Shown piece after piece: positions 10,522 to 20,447 of a stretch of DNA of 64,000 bases (position 1 is the stretch's first letter; the number at the start of each line of letters is the position of its first letter). A program made the position numbers and the translations under genes. Below the pieces are notes generated by a model. It saw only the letters and a list, made by a program, of their open reading frames with translations, had not been told where the DNA came from and did not search any database. Location: positions 1 through 64,000 of the forward strand of contig JAMFSJ010000073.1 of NCBI GenBank assembly GCA_026225255.1, read 5' to 3'. Source of the DNA: Methylacidimicrobium fagopyrum (GTDB lineage: Bacteria > Verrucomicrobiota > Verrucomicrobiia > Limisphaerales > UBA11358).

Positions 10522-11784
10522 ATGGACAGTTTTTTAATCAAAGGCGGCGTGCCATTGCGCGGCGAAGTCACCATCAGCGGCAGTAAAAACGCGGCGTTGC
10601 CCATCATGGCGGCGACGTTGCTCACGGACGAGCCGTGCGTCATCCGGCGCGTGCCGGATTTGAGCGATACGCGGTTCATGGTGAAAATTTTGGAATCGCT
10701 CGGCGCCAGCGCGAAATACGAAAACGGCACGCTGACCGTGCACGCCAAAAAAATCAAAGGCTACGCCGATTACGAGCTCGTCCGCAAAATGCGCGGCTCC
10801 ATCTGCATCGCCGGGCCGTTGCTCGCGCGGTTGAAAAAGGCGCGGATTTCTTTGCCTGGCGGTTGCATCATCGGCGCTCGTCCCATCAATCTGCATTTGA
10901 AAGGTTTTGAAGCGCTCGGGGCAAAAATCAAAATCGAAGGTGGTTACATTGACGCGACGGTGAAGAAAATTTCCGGCGGTTCGGTGTTTCTCGGCGGTCG
11001 CGCCGGTCCCACCGTGCTCGGCACGGCCAACGTGATGATGGCGGCGACCCTTGGTGATGGCATCACGGTCATCGAAAGCGCGGCGTGCGAACCGGAAGTG
11101 GTGGATCTCGCGAATTTTCTGAACGCCATGGGCGCGAATATCACCGGTGTGGGCAGCCCGACGATCACGATTACGGGCGTGGCAAAATTACACGGCGCGG
11201 AGCATGAAGTGATTGCGGATCGCATCGAGGCGGCCACGTTTTTGATCGCCGCCGGCGCGACGAATGGCGAAGTGACGGTCAAAGGCGCGCGGGCGGAACA
11301 TTTGCGCGCGGTGATTGATAAACTGGGCGAAGCGGGCGTTTCCGTGGAACGGCGCGGCGCGGATTTGATCGCCAAACGCAAAGGTAAATTGAAGCCGGTG
11401 GACATCACGACGTTGCCGTATTCCGGTTTTCCGACCGATGTGCAGGCGCAAATGATGTCGCTCCTCGCGCTCGCGCCCGGCATCAGCATCATCACGGAAC
11501 GCATTTTTGAATCACGCTTCATGCACGTCAGCGAATTGGCGCGGCTCGGGGCGGAAATTGAAATCGAAGGCCCGAGCGCCATCGTAAAAGGTGGCAAACC
11601 GTTGAGCGGCGCGCCGGTGATGGCGAGCGATTTGCGCGCGTCCGCGGCGTTGGTCATCGCGGGTTTGGCAGCGAAAGGTTCCACGCAAGTGAATCGCATT
11701 TACCATCTCGATCGCGGTTACGAACAGATGGACGTGAAGCTGCAAAAGCTCGGCGCGCGCATCCAACGCGTTCAAGAGACTTAA
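10522..11784 (+). CDS. murA: UDP-N-acetylglucosamine 1-carboxyvinyltransferase
   Basis: GGVPLRGEVTISGSKNAALPIMAATLLTDEPCVIRRVPDLSD; RAGPTVLGTANVMMAATL. Confidence 0.95.
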   Translation: MDSFLIKGGVPLRGEVTISGSKNAALPIMAATLLTDEPCVIRRVPDLSDTRFMVKILESLGASAKYENGTLTVHAKKIKGYADYELVRKMRGSICIAGPLLARLKKARISLPGGCIIGARPINLHLKGFEALGAKIKIEGGYIDATVKKISGGSVFLGGRAGPTVLGTANVMMAATLGDGITVIESAACEPEVVDLANFLNAMGANITGVGSPTITITGVAKLHGAEHEVIADRIEAATFLIAAGATNGEVTVKGARAEHLRAVIDKLGEAGVSVERRGADLIAKRKGKLKPVDITTLPYSGFPTDVQAQMMSLLALAPGISIITERIFESRFMHVSELARLGAEIEIEGPSAIVKGGKPLSGAPVMASDLRASAALVIAGLAAKGSTQVNRIYHLDRGYEQMDVKLQKLGARIQRVQET

Positions 11785-11789
11785 AAATC

Positions 11790-11880
11790 CTCCTCCTCGT
11801 CGTAGTCATCCTCCTCCTCACCCTTGGCGAAAAAACTGAGGATGACGATGACGATGAGGAGGAGCGAGACGAGGAGCGGG
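11790..11880. repeat. Intergenic imperfect inverted repeat rich in GAGGA/GATGAC
   Basis: tcctcctcctcgtcgtagtcatcctcctcctc ... gaggatgacgatgacgatgaggaggagcgagacgaggag. Confidence 0.75.
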
Positions 11881-11919
11881 CGGGCTCCTCGCGGATTGTT
11901 CCCTACAAATTCCTTGGCG

Positions 11920-11965
11920 GGTGATGAGTGACGAGCGATGAGTCTCGTCACTCATCACCCGTCAC
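11920..11965. repeat. Intergenic hairpin between convergent genes
   Basis: gggtgatgagtgacgag cgatgagt ctcgtcactcatcaccc, 17-bp arms. Confidence 0.85.
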
Positions 11966-11996
11966 GGTTGGCCAACCATGTTCAGGGACTTCGTTT

Positions 11997-12335
11997 TCAT
12001 GCAATCGCCAATTCTACGCTGTTGGCATAAATGCGCGCCTGGCGTTTGACCTGGCGCAGAACGGTCGCGGTTTTTTCCTCGAATAACACGGGGAAAATGA
12101 GCAACGGGAATTGGCTCGCCCACGCGATGGCACCAGCGTCATTGGCGGCGCGGCGCACGGGGGCATACAATTCCGCTTCGTCCGCGAGATACAATTGCTC
12201 GGCGAGCAAAGTGTCCTTGAGCCGCTCGAATTCATTTTCGAGATTGGCCCGGAACGGCGCGGGTGGCGCCGGTGGCAACTCAAACCGCGCTTCGGGCGCG
12301 AATTGGTCGAATAATTTAGTTTTCTTTAATTTCAT
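11997..12335 (-). CDS. Hypothetical protein (about 112 aa)
   Basis: Start placed at MKLKKTKLFDQFAPEARFEL; no recognised family. Confidence 0.6.
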   Translation of the reverse strand: MKLKKTKLFDQFAPEARFELPPAPPAPFRANLENEFERLKDTLLAEQLYLADEAELYAPVRRAANDAGAIAWASQFPLLIFPVLFEEKTATVLRQVKRQARIYANSVELAIA

Positions 12336-12387
12336 ATTTTTTTCTCTATTACTGTTCTTGGTTTGTTTTTGCGGTCTGGCTAAAAAG

Positions 12388-12421
12388 CGAAAAACCCGCG
12401 ATTGACTGGCAATCGCGGGTT
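12388..12421 (-). promoter_or_regulatory. Terminator-like hairpin in the 5' leader of the 11997..12335 gene
   Basis: Minus strand: aacccgcgattgccagtcaatcgcgggtttttcgcttttt. Confidence 0.55.
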
Positions 12422-12659
12422 CGGGAAAATTGATAAATCGTTTAGAATTTTCTACCCACGTTGCCAAAATGACGAGAGACGCGTGTCCAAATGGCGTTGC
12501 AGCCAGTCATGGACGCTTGCATCTTCAGTTGTTTGGCAAATATTGTTTTCATTGCTAACCTGTTCATAAGGAACACTTTTTCAAGGGGTTTGTCAAAGAG
12601 AATCTTTTTGGCGAATAATCCGTTGCTGGATTTGCCAATGGTGTTAGATTGAAATCACC

Positions 12660-13664
12660 ATGAGCAGTCAGTCGTTGAAGATGGTCACATGTCCCGGGTG
12701 CGATACGAGAACTTTCATTCCCGGCGATCTCGCGCCTTTGGGAACTGTGCCGTGCAGCAAATGCGGCCACGCGATCATGATGCCGATGCAGTTGCGGCAA
12801 TTTGAACTGCGCAGCAAAATCGCTTCCGGCGGCATGGGCATCGTTTACCGCGCTTGGGATACGACGCTGGAACGCCTCGTCGCGGTGAAGTTGATGAAGA
12901 AGGAGATGCTCACCGAGCCGGAGATGATCGAAAGTTTTGCGCTCGAAGCCCGCGCCTGCGCCCGGTTGAACCACACGAATATCATCCACATTTACACGTT
13001 CGACGAATGGCAGGGCGAGCGTTATCTCGTGATGGAAATTGCGGATCAAGGCAGCCTCGACGCGCGCATCGAAAAACTGCGTCTCTTACCGGAACTCCAA
13101 GTCCTCGATGTCGGCATCAAAATCGCCTCGGCTTTGGATACGGCGTTGAAACATGATCTGTTGCACTGCGACATCAAACCGGGAAATATTTTATTCGACG
13201 CCGATCACGAACCGAAGCTGGTGGATTTCGGCCTTGCGCGCAAAGCCGATGCGGAACACGAATCGGCCGAATTCACGCGCGGCACACCGTTCTACGTCGC
13301 CCCGGAAAAAATCAAACGCGAACCGGAAACCTTTCTTTCCGACATGTATAGTTTGGGGGCCACCCTTTATCACGCCATTACCGGCCACGTGCCGTTCGAT
13401 GCGCCGACGCCGGAAGAGGTCGTGCAAGCTCACGTCTACACGCCGCTGACGCCCGCGAATCAAGTCGAGCCGTCCATTTCTCAAGCCACGAGCGATGCGC
13501 TCAGCCAATCGCTTGCCAAAGATCCGAACGACCGGTTTCGCAACTACGAAGAATTCATCATGAGTTTCGAAGCCGCGCGTAGCCTGTTGTTATTTCAGCA
13601 GAACAGCCAAGCCAATCAACCCGATCAACCCAAGCGTCTGACGAGTTGGTGGAAGCGGAAATGA
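12660..13664 (+). CDS. Zinc-ribbon serine/threonine protein kinase (non-RD catalytic loop)
   Basis: CPGC...CSKCG ribbon; GGMGIVYRAWD; VAVKLMKKE; HCDIKPGNILFD; DFGLARK. Confidence 0.9.
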   Translation: MSSQSLKMVTCPGCDTRTFIPGDLAPLGTVPCSKCGHAIMMPMQLRQFELRSKIASGGMGIVYRAWDTTLERLVAVKLMKKEMLTEPEMIESFALEARACARLNHTNIIHIYTFDEWQGERYLVMEIADQGSLDARIEKLRLLPELQVLDVGIKIASALDTALKHDLLHCDIKPGNILFDADHEPKLVDFGLARKADAEHESAEFTRGTPFYVAPEKIKREPETFLSDMYSLGATLYHAITGHVPFDAPTPEEVVQAHVYTPLTPANQVEPSISQATSDALSQSLAKDPNDRFRNYEEFIMSFEAARSLLLFQQNSQANQPDQPKRLTSWWKRK

Positions 13665-13752
13665 TTCGGAGACAGTCTGACCTAATCGGCGGCGTTGAGC
13701 TAACGCCGGCGGGATTTTTTAGTTGAATTACTTTTCAACTCGCGAAAGAAGT

Positions 13753-13828
13753 TGGTGGGCGCTGAGGGACTCGAACCCCCGACCTACTCGGTGTAAGCGA
13801 GATGCGCTAGCCACTGCGCCAAGCGCCC
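13753..13828 (-). tRNA. tRNA-Val (anticodon TAC), CCA encoded
   Basis: Reverse strand gggcgcttggcgcagtggctagcgcatctcgcttacaccgagtaggtcgggggttcgagtccctcagcgcccacca; acceptor and T-arm pairings present. Confidence 0.95.
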
Positions 13829-14225
13829 TAATCCAACTGATGACCTTCACCAAACGAAAGCCAGCGAAGTCCGGCACATAGTGAACGACGCCGGTGGTTT
13901 TGTCCATCTTCCTTAATACTCGATAACGGCGTTGCTCCAAAAATAATCGGTCGCGCAACGCTGCGTCACGCTCGATCCGGGCGATAATTCCAAAGGATTC
14001 CCGCCACGCAGCCGATCGGGATTCCGCTGGCGGATCGTGCCAAAATTTCAAAGCAATGTGCAGAAATAGAGGATGTTATGATTCTCCCGTTTTGATAATT
14101 TTAAATATCCACTATGGGTGCTTTCCCGAAAACAAAGCCTTTGCCATCGTCAGCGTTTGGCGAGCTTACAGACCTTTCGTTTTGATCCCGTCCATTAATC
14201 CCCACACCTCAATCCCCACCAAATC

Positions 14226-17200
14226 ATGAAGACCCTACTAAAAATCATCGGCGCTGTCGCGTTAGCCGGACTGGCGTCCCGCGCCTCCGCTCAGTTGCAA
14301 TGGAGTTCGTATGACACGAGCGGCAATCTGGTCGCGACCAATGTCGCGAGCGGTGGCGATCTGGCTTCCGGCGGCACGGTGACGTTCACCATTCCGGCGA
14401 ATACGCAATTATCCTTCGTGACCAAAAGTTTCACGCCGTTCAGCCTGGCGTCCGGTGGGGCCAAGCGAACCGTCACCTTTAATGTTTCCGTCTCCGCCGG
14501 TTTTGGCGGCGTCAATCAACGCACGATGGGTTGGGGGCTTTTCAATTCGACGAACACCGCCAGTTTCACGGACGACGTCGGCTACTTCGGACTGTGGACG
14601 GGCGCTTTGATTGAAACCTACGATCATCCGGCGGGCACGGCGAATCTGTTCGGCATTCTTTCATCGCCTTCGAATAAGTTAGGCCAAGGCAACAGCGACG
14701 CGGGCGCGCCGGCGGATGGGTTGACTTACACCAATCAAATCCAATTAGTCATGAATGCGGCGGCCAGTGGAATCAGTTTGGGCACGAGCAGTTCAACCAT
14801 CGCCGCCGCCGGTTTGGCGATGAATGGATTGAACGGCGCGACGAGCGTGGCGCATCGGTCTTACACGAATCCGGTGAATCCATTACTCGGCGGCCAAAGT
14901 TTATTCGATGAATTTGCGTTTATGTTCAATAACACTACGGCCAATCCGGTGACAGTGACTCTGAGTGCGATTTCGTTGGGCAATTCGCTAACGTGGGACG
15001 CGAGTGGCACCAACCCCGCCTCGCCGACCGACGGTTCCGGCAACTGGGGCGATGCAGCGGCCAACTGGACGAGCGGCGCGAACGGTGGCAGTGACAGCGG
15101 TTGGGCCACCGCGCCGGGCTATAGCGCGATCATTGGCGCGAATAACGGCGCGGCAGGCGTGATCACGATCACCAATACCGCGGGCGTGACCGTTTCCAAT
15201 CTTACTTTCAACGTGGCGGGCAGTGGTAATTATAACCTTGCCGGTTCCGCCATCCTACTCACCACGAACTCAACGATTACGGTGGCGAACGGCGTCACGG
15301 CGACGAACAGTTCGCAACTCGGCGGCATCGGTTTTACGAAAGCGGGCAATGGCACATTGGTATTATTTCCTTCTGTCGCGGCCACCAATGTCGGGGCAAC
15401 GACCGTCAATGCCGGATCGCTTTTTCTCGCGGCCACGGCCGTCAATAGTTTGAACGGCGATCTCATCGTGAACTCGGGCGCGGCGGTTCAGATTGGTGCC
15501 AGCTTGAGTATTCCGGCCGCCAACCGTTTTTTCATCAATGGCGGATCCGTGACCAACGTTTCGGGCAGCAACCCGACTTTGACTTATAACCTAATGGCCT
15601 TCGATAACGCCGGTTTCCTCGGTTCGGCCGGCCCGCAAATCGGCCAGTTGAATGTGACTAACTTTGATTTCCGTAGCGGCACGGAAGCCTTCGCTAAATT
15701 CCCCTCAACCATGACGACTAACTTCAGTGTTAAATCCACGCCGGGAACGATGATTGTGCAAAGTCGCGCCAACTCTTCCGGCGCGAACGGCATTGCCGGA
15801 TTGAAAATCAATGCCGGCACTTTCATTTGTGATTATGCGAATCCCGCGCCGAATAACGATTCGACCGGCGGCGCCAAATACATCAACACCGCGCCGATGA
15901 CGTTGGCGGGCGGCACGCTCTTCCAACGTTTCAGTGCGACGGCCAATCGCACGGAAACCGTCGGCGGCGTCTTGATCAATCCCGGCGCCACGACCGTCCT
16001 GCTGACGAATAATAGTCCAACGGCCATCAACTATACTTTCGCGCAAGGCGTGATCACGCGAAACGTCGGCGGCACAGTGGATTATTCTAGCGGCGGCCCT
16101 AGCACTGGCACCAAAGCGATCACGACCACCACGGTGAATAGTTCCGCCGGTATCCTAGGTGGTTATGCTACTTATGCTGGAACCGATTGGGCGATCGGCC
16201 CCACGATCAATGCCTACGCGGCTTACCTCACCAGCGCCGATCCAACCACGTGGGCGACGGCCAACAACATAAGTCTGACGGGAAATCCGACGGCCAATGT
16301 TCCCGATCTAACGACCATTAACACCTTAAAACTCGGCGGCACTTCGGCGCTGAGTCTCAACGGTTCATTAACCCTTTCGGCGGGCGGCTTACTCGCTACC
16401 GGCACGGGGGCAAACTCCATTTCCGGCGGCACGCTCTTGGGTGGCAGCGGTAGCGACCTTATTATTCATCAGTATAGTAGCGGCAATTTAACGATCAGCT
16501 CTACTTTGACCGATAACGGCAGCCCGACCTCGTTAACAAAATCCGGCGCTGGAAAACTAATCATCGCGGGCAATAACGCGCTGACCGGCACCAACTATCT
16601 CAACGGCGGCACCGTTGAAGTCGGTAACGTGTCACAACTCGCTGCCGGCCCAGTAGTGCTAAATAACGGTGCCTTACGTTATACCGGTTCCGATACCACC
16701 ATCACGCGTTCCATCACGCTGAATGGTATCGGCGGAACGATTGATGTGGCTGGCAGTGCAACGCTAATTCAAGTCGGCGCCATCGTTGGTGGCGGCGGTT
16801 TTAATTCGCCACTGACGCCCGGCTTGAACTTGGGCGACTGGGGCGGACTCACTAAGATCGGCAGTGGCACATTAGTATTATCTGCCAATAATACTTACAA
16901 CGGCGCGACTGTTGTCAGCAATGGTGTGCTCACAATCAATGGCACGAACTTGCTGACCGGCGCGAGCGGTCTGACGAATTATGCGGGCGGCGGCAGTGTC
17001 ACCGTTTATGGCGGCACGCTCGGGGGCGCCGGAGTTATTTCGGGCGCAGTGGACATCAAGAGTGGCGGCACTATTTCGCCCGGCAACAGTAGCGGCACCT
17101 TGACCCTGGGATTCGGCCTCACCGTGGAAAGCGGTTCCACCAGCCTTTTCCAAGTGACCAATAATGCCGCTGGCGATCTACTGACCATCCAAGGTAACTT

Positions 17201-20200
17201 AGTCATTCAGCCCAATAGCACACTGGCGATCAGTATCCTAGGCACCGCCCTGGAACCAACCACCAATGTCTTGCTCACTTACACCGGAGCTAAATCTGGT
17301 TCGTTCAATCCAACCGTCGTCGTCGTTAGTGGTAACCCGGATGGTTCGGTGACAGTGGACGACAGCACGCCCGGCCAGATCAAATTAGTAATCATTCCGC
17401 AAGTGGCCATCACGAGCCAGCCGACTGATCTCACCGTTTCGACCAATGCTCCAGCGACGTTCAACGTCATTGCGACCGGCACCGCCCCACTGGCTTATCA
17501 ATGGTATCGTTACGCCGGCCTCAATGACACGGCGCCCGTGGCGCAAACGAGCGCGACGAACGCCACCTTTACCATTGCCAACGCGCAGGCTTCTGATTCG
17601 GGATATTACGGCGTGATCGTGACTAACAGCTACAATTCCGTTACCAGCCGGATTGCGACTCTCATTGTCGGCAATATCATTCCGACCCTTTCCGGGCCGA
17701 CGAATAAGACCGTGATCGCCGGTAATAACATTACGTTCAATACTACCGTCGTCCTCGCCAATCCCGCACCGACCTTACAATGGCAGACCAACGGTGTGAC
17801 TGTTTTGGGCGCGACCAATTCGTCGCTGACGCTGAACACGGTTCCGTCAGCCTACGATGGCTTATCGGTCTCGGTCATCGCGACCAATCCCGCGGGTAGC
17901 ACGACGAACTCCGCTACCTTGAGTGTCATCGTAACCCCCGTTATTACGCCGCAACCGACCGGGCAGTCAGTGAATGTTGGCGCAACCGCAATATTTACTT
18001 CCGGCGCGACTGGGGTGCCAACGCCGACGTTACAATGGTATAAAAATAACACTTCTATCGCCGGACAAACTGGCGGCACCCTCACGATTCCCAATGCACA
18101 AGGCACCAATATCGCTAGTTACAAACTGGTAGCGTCAAATGCGGCGGGCTCCGTCACCAGTTCCGTCGTCACGTTGACGGTGAGCTCAACCACGCTCGTC
18201 TCAACGACGCTGGCTCCGGCCAATGGCGCGACGAGCGTCGGCTATGATACGCCGTTGTATATCACCTTCAACGCGCCGATCTCGATCATCAACTCCGGCA
18301 AGATTCGCATCTACAACGCAACGAATTCCACCACGCCAGTAGACACGATTGATATGAGCTCCAATAGCGCCGTGATCAGTAGCGGCATTGGTATCACGAA
18401 TAACATCCAGCCACACAGTTTATTCGCCGGCGATTCGCAAGTGATTAATTATTTTCCCGTGATTATCTCCGGCAACACCGCGGCGATTTATCCGCACAGC
18501 GGCGTGCTGACGAGTAACCAGACTTACTATGTGACCCTGGATAGCGGCGTAGTGGCGGATAGCACCGGCGCGTATTTTGCGGGTATCTCAAACCCCAACG
18601 CTTGGAGCTTCACCACTAAGTTGGCTGGGCCCGCTAATCCAACAAACTTAGTCGTGGCCGCCGATGGCAGCGGGGATTTCGTCACGGTGCAAGGCGCGGT
18701 GGATGCCATCGCGCCCGGCAATACTAACTACACGTTGATCAATATCCACGATGGGAATTACGTCGAGATTGTAAATATTTCAGGTAAAAACAATCTGACC
18801 TTGCGCGGTCAAAGCCGGCGCGGAACAACGATCGGTTACGCCAACAATAATAACCTTACTGGCACCACCGCCGCGCGCATGGCGTTCAAAGTTAATTCCA
18901 GCGACATCAAGCTAGAGAATCTGACGTTGACCAACGGCACGCCACAGGGTGGGTCCCAGGCGGAAACCTTGCTGATTTATAACAACGGCTTGCGCTGCGT
19001 GGTGAATAATTGCGATATCGTCAGCCGGCAAGATACCATTCTGATCAATGCCGGCACATCGCAAGGTTACTTCAATAACTGTCGCATCGTTGGTAACTTC
19101 GATTACGTTTGGGGTGTGGGCAGCGGTTACTTCAATAACTGTGTGTTCCATACCGTCACTAACTCGCTCTCGGGTTCGTATAACTTGACGGCGGCGCGCA
19201 CGCTTACGGCTGCAACCGTGAGCACGAATACTCCGTGGGTGAATCCGAACGGCACCTTGTTTTCTGCGAATGGATTTTCATTCGTGGGTTGCATCATTGA
19301 AGCGGATTCCGGCGTCACGAGCATTACTATGGCGGGTTCGAACGGCACCGTGGGCGGGCTGGATTCATGGGTCAATTGCCGCATTGATACCAACGCTTAT
19401 GTGAATCCCTCTACTGCACTGCCACCATCCAGTTATGTTCTCTGGCAATATCAAAATACGGATCTTACTGGCGTCAATGCCATCACCTTCACCAATCTCC
19501 AAACGATTGGCGTGACGAACAGTGACCCGCGCTTACTCGCGGCCACAAATGTTCCGGTCTGGTTTTATGGTTGGACGCCGCAGTTGGCGCCCAACATCAT
19601 CCGCCAACCGGCGAGTGAAACGAATATTGTTGGTGATACGGCAACCCTTACCGTGGGTGTCACGGGTATTCCCAACGCTACCTATCAATGGCAATTAAAC
19701 GGAACGAACCTTGATAGTTCAATCAACGCCACCGTCACCAACGCTACGCTCGTGTTGAACCACGTCCAGCTCACGGATGCGGGCGTCTATTCCGTCGTCG
19801 CCAGCAACCTCGCCGGCGCGGCAACCAGTGGCAACGCGATCCTCACGGTCTGGCCGAATACGGCGCCCACGCTATCGCCGGTTGCGGATCAAATCGTTAA
19901 TGTCGGCGTCACGATTAACCTCACCAACGTCGCCACGGATACCGAAGTGCCGCCGCAAACGTTGACCTTTAATCTGCTCAACGCGCCTGCGGGTGCCACG
20001 TTAGGTTCCAGCAACGGCGTCCTTAATTGGCGTCCGCCCGTTAGCGTCGCCAACACGACCAACCTTGTTTCCGTCGTCGTGACGGACAGTGGCACTCCGG
20101 GCTTAAGCGCAACGAATAGCTTTAAGATCGTCGTTAATCCGTTGCCTCAACCCACGGTCGGCACCGTTGCTTACGCCGGCGGACAATTCAGCTTAACCGT

Positions 20201-20372
20201 CACTGGTCAGGTCGGACCGGACTATGCCGTGCAAGCTTCCACCAACTTGACCGATTGGGTCACGCTCTTCATCACGAATTCGCCGACCGCGCCATTCAAT
20301 TGGGTGGATGCAAATACCAATGGCTTCAACCTGCGTTTCTACCGTGTAAAAGTCGGGCCGCCGTTGCCGTAA
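14226..20372 (+). CDS. Giant secreted protein: autotransporter-associated beta-strand repeats + Ig-like domains + SbsA-like domain + pectinesterase-like domain
   Basis: Signal peptide; G-rich SGTLVLSANNTYNGATVVSNG-type repeats; QWYRYAG/QWYKNN Ig-like; VVAADGSGDFVTVQGAVDAI, DGNYVE, RQDTILI, FDYVWGVGSGYF pectinesterase-like motifs. Confidence 0.88.
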   Translation: MKTLLKIIGAVALAGLASRASAQLQWSSYDTSGNLVATNVASGGDLASGGTVTFTIPANTQLSFVTKSFTPFSLASGGAKRTVTFNVSVSAGFGGVNQRTMGWGLFNSTNTASFTDDVGYFGLWTGALIETYDHPAGTANLFGILSSPSNKLGQGNSDAGAPADGLTYTNQIQLVMNAAASGISLGTSSSTIAAAGLAMNGLNGATSVAHRSYTNPVNPLLGGQSLFDEFAFMFNNTTANPVTVTLSAISLGNSLTWDASGTNPASPTDGSGNWGDAAANWTSGANGGSDSGWATAPGYSAIIGANNGAAGVITITNTAGVTVSNLTFNVAGSGNYNLAGSAILLTTNSTITVANGVTATNSSQLGGIGFTKAGNGTLVLFPSVAATNVGATTVNAGSLFLAATAVNSLNGDLIVNSGAAVQIGASLSIPAANRFFINGGSVTNVSGSNPTLTYNLMAFDNAGFLGSAGPQIGQLNVTNFDFRSGTEAFAKFPSTMTTNFSVKSTPGTMIVQSRANSSGANGIAGLKINAGTFICDYANPAPNNDSTGGAKYINTAPMTLAGGTLFQRFSATANRTETVGGVLINPGATTVLLTNNSPTAINYTFAQGVITRNVGGTVDYSSGGPSTGTKAITTTTVNSSAGILGGYATYAGTDWAIGPTINAYAAYLTSADPTTWATANNISLTGNPTANVPDLTTINTLKLGGTSALSLNGSLTLSAGGLLATGTGANSISGGTLLGGSGSDLIIHQYSSGNLTISSTLTDNGSPTSLTKSGAGKLIIAGNNALTGTNYLNGGTVEVGNVSQLAAGPVVLNNGALRYTGSDTTITRSITLNGIGGTIDVAGSATLIQVGAIVGGGGFNSPLTPGLNLGDWGGLTKIGSGTLVLSANNTYNGATVVSNGVLTINGTNLLTGASGLTNYAGGGSVTVYGGTLGGAGVISGAVDIKSGGTISPGNSSGTLTLGFGLTVESGSTSLFQVTNNAAGDLLTIQGNLVIQPNSTLAISILGTALEPTTNVLLTYTGAKSGSFNPTVVVVSGNPDGSVTVDDSTPGQIKLVIIPQVAITSQPTDLTVSTNAPATFNVIATGTAPLAYQWYRYAGLNDTAPVAQTSATNATFTIANAQASDSGYYGVIVTNSYNSVTSRIATLIVGNIIPTLSGPTNKTVIAGNNITFNTTVVLANPAPTLQWQTNGVTVLGATNSSLTLNTVPSAYDGLSVSVIATNPAGSTTNSATLSVIVTPVITPQPTGQSVNVGATAIFTSGATGVPTPTLQWYKNNTSIAGQTGGTLTIPNAQGTNIASYKLVASNAAGSVTSSVVTLTVSSTTLVSTTLAPANGATSVGYDTPLYITFNAPISIINSGKIRIYNATNSTTPVDTIDMSSNSAVISSGIGITNNIQPHSLFAGDSQVINYFPVIISGNTAAIYPHSGVLTSNQTYYVTLDSGVVADSTGAYFAGISNPNAWSFTTKLAGPANPTNLVVAADGSGDFVTVQGAVDAIAPGNTNYTLINIHDGNYVEIVNISGKNNLTLRGQSRRGTTIGYANNNNLTGTTAARMAFKVNSSDIKLENLTLTNGTPQGGSQAETLLIYNNGLRCVVNNCDIVSRQDTILINAGTSQGYFNNCRIVGNFDYVWGVGSGYFNNCVFHTVTNSLSGSYNLTAARTLTAATVSTNTPWVNPNGTLFSANGFSFVGCIIEADSGVTSITMAGSNGTVGGLDSWVNCRIDTNAYVNPSTALPPSSYVLWQYQNTDLTGVNAITFTNLQTIGVTNSDPRLLAATNVPVWFYGWTPQLAPNIIRQPASETNIVGDTATLTVGVTGIPNATYQWQLNGTNLDSSINATVTNATLVLNHVQLTDAGVYSVVASNLAGAATSGNAILTVWPNTAPTLSPVADQIVNVGVTINLTNVATDTEVPPQTLTFNLLNAPAGATLGSSNGVLNWRPPVSVANTTNLVSVVVTDSGTPGLSATNSFKIVVNPLPQPTVGTVAYAGGQFSLTVTGQVGPDYAVQASTNLTDWVTLFITNSPTAPFNWVDANTNGFNLRFYRVKVGPPLP

Positions 20373-20391
20373 AGCGAAGTCGTAAAAAATC

Positions 20392-20434
20392 AAAACATCC
20401 CAGCGCGCTCAGCTTGGGCGCGTTGGGATGTTTT
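20392..20434. terminator. Hairpin terminator, potentially bidirectional
   Basis: aaaacatcccagcgcgctcagcttgggcgcgttgggatgtttt between convergent genes. Confidence 0.85.
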
Positions 20435-20447
20435 ATGAGGAAGGTTG

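Noticed and set aside
10944-11699. Long minus-strand ORF antisense to murA (251 aa)
   Set aside because: Shadow ORF produced by GC-rich codon structure of murA; no motifs
13831-14051. ORF 13728..14051 (-) running from the intergenic region into the tRNA-Val gene
   Set aside because: It overlaps the tRNA for its whole 3' part and has no recognisable family; possibly a gene fragment, but support is too weak
19061-19143. Duplicated ggttacttcaataactgt in the giant gene
   Set aside because: Encodes the repeated GYFNNC beta-helix rung of the pectinesterase-like domain; explained by protein structure
14226-20372. Repeats inside the giant gene considered as a CRISPR or DNA satellite
   Set aside because: Periodicity is at the protein level (beta-strand repeats) with divergent DNA; no regular repeat-spacer structure
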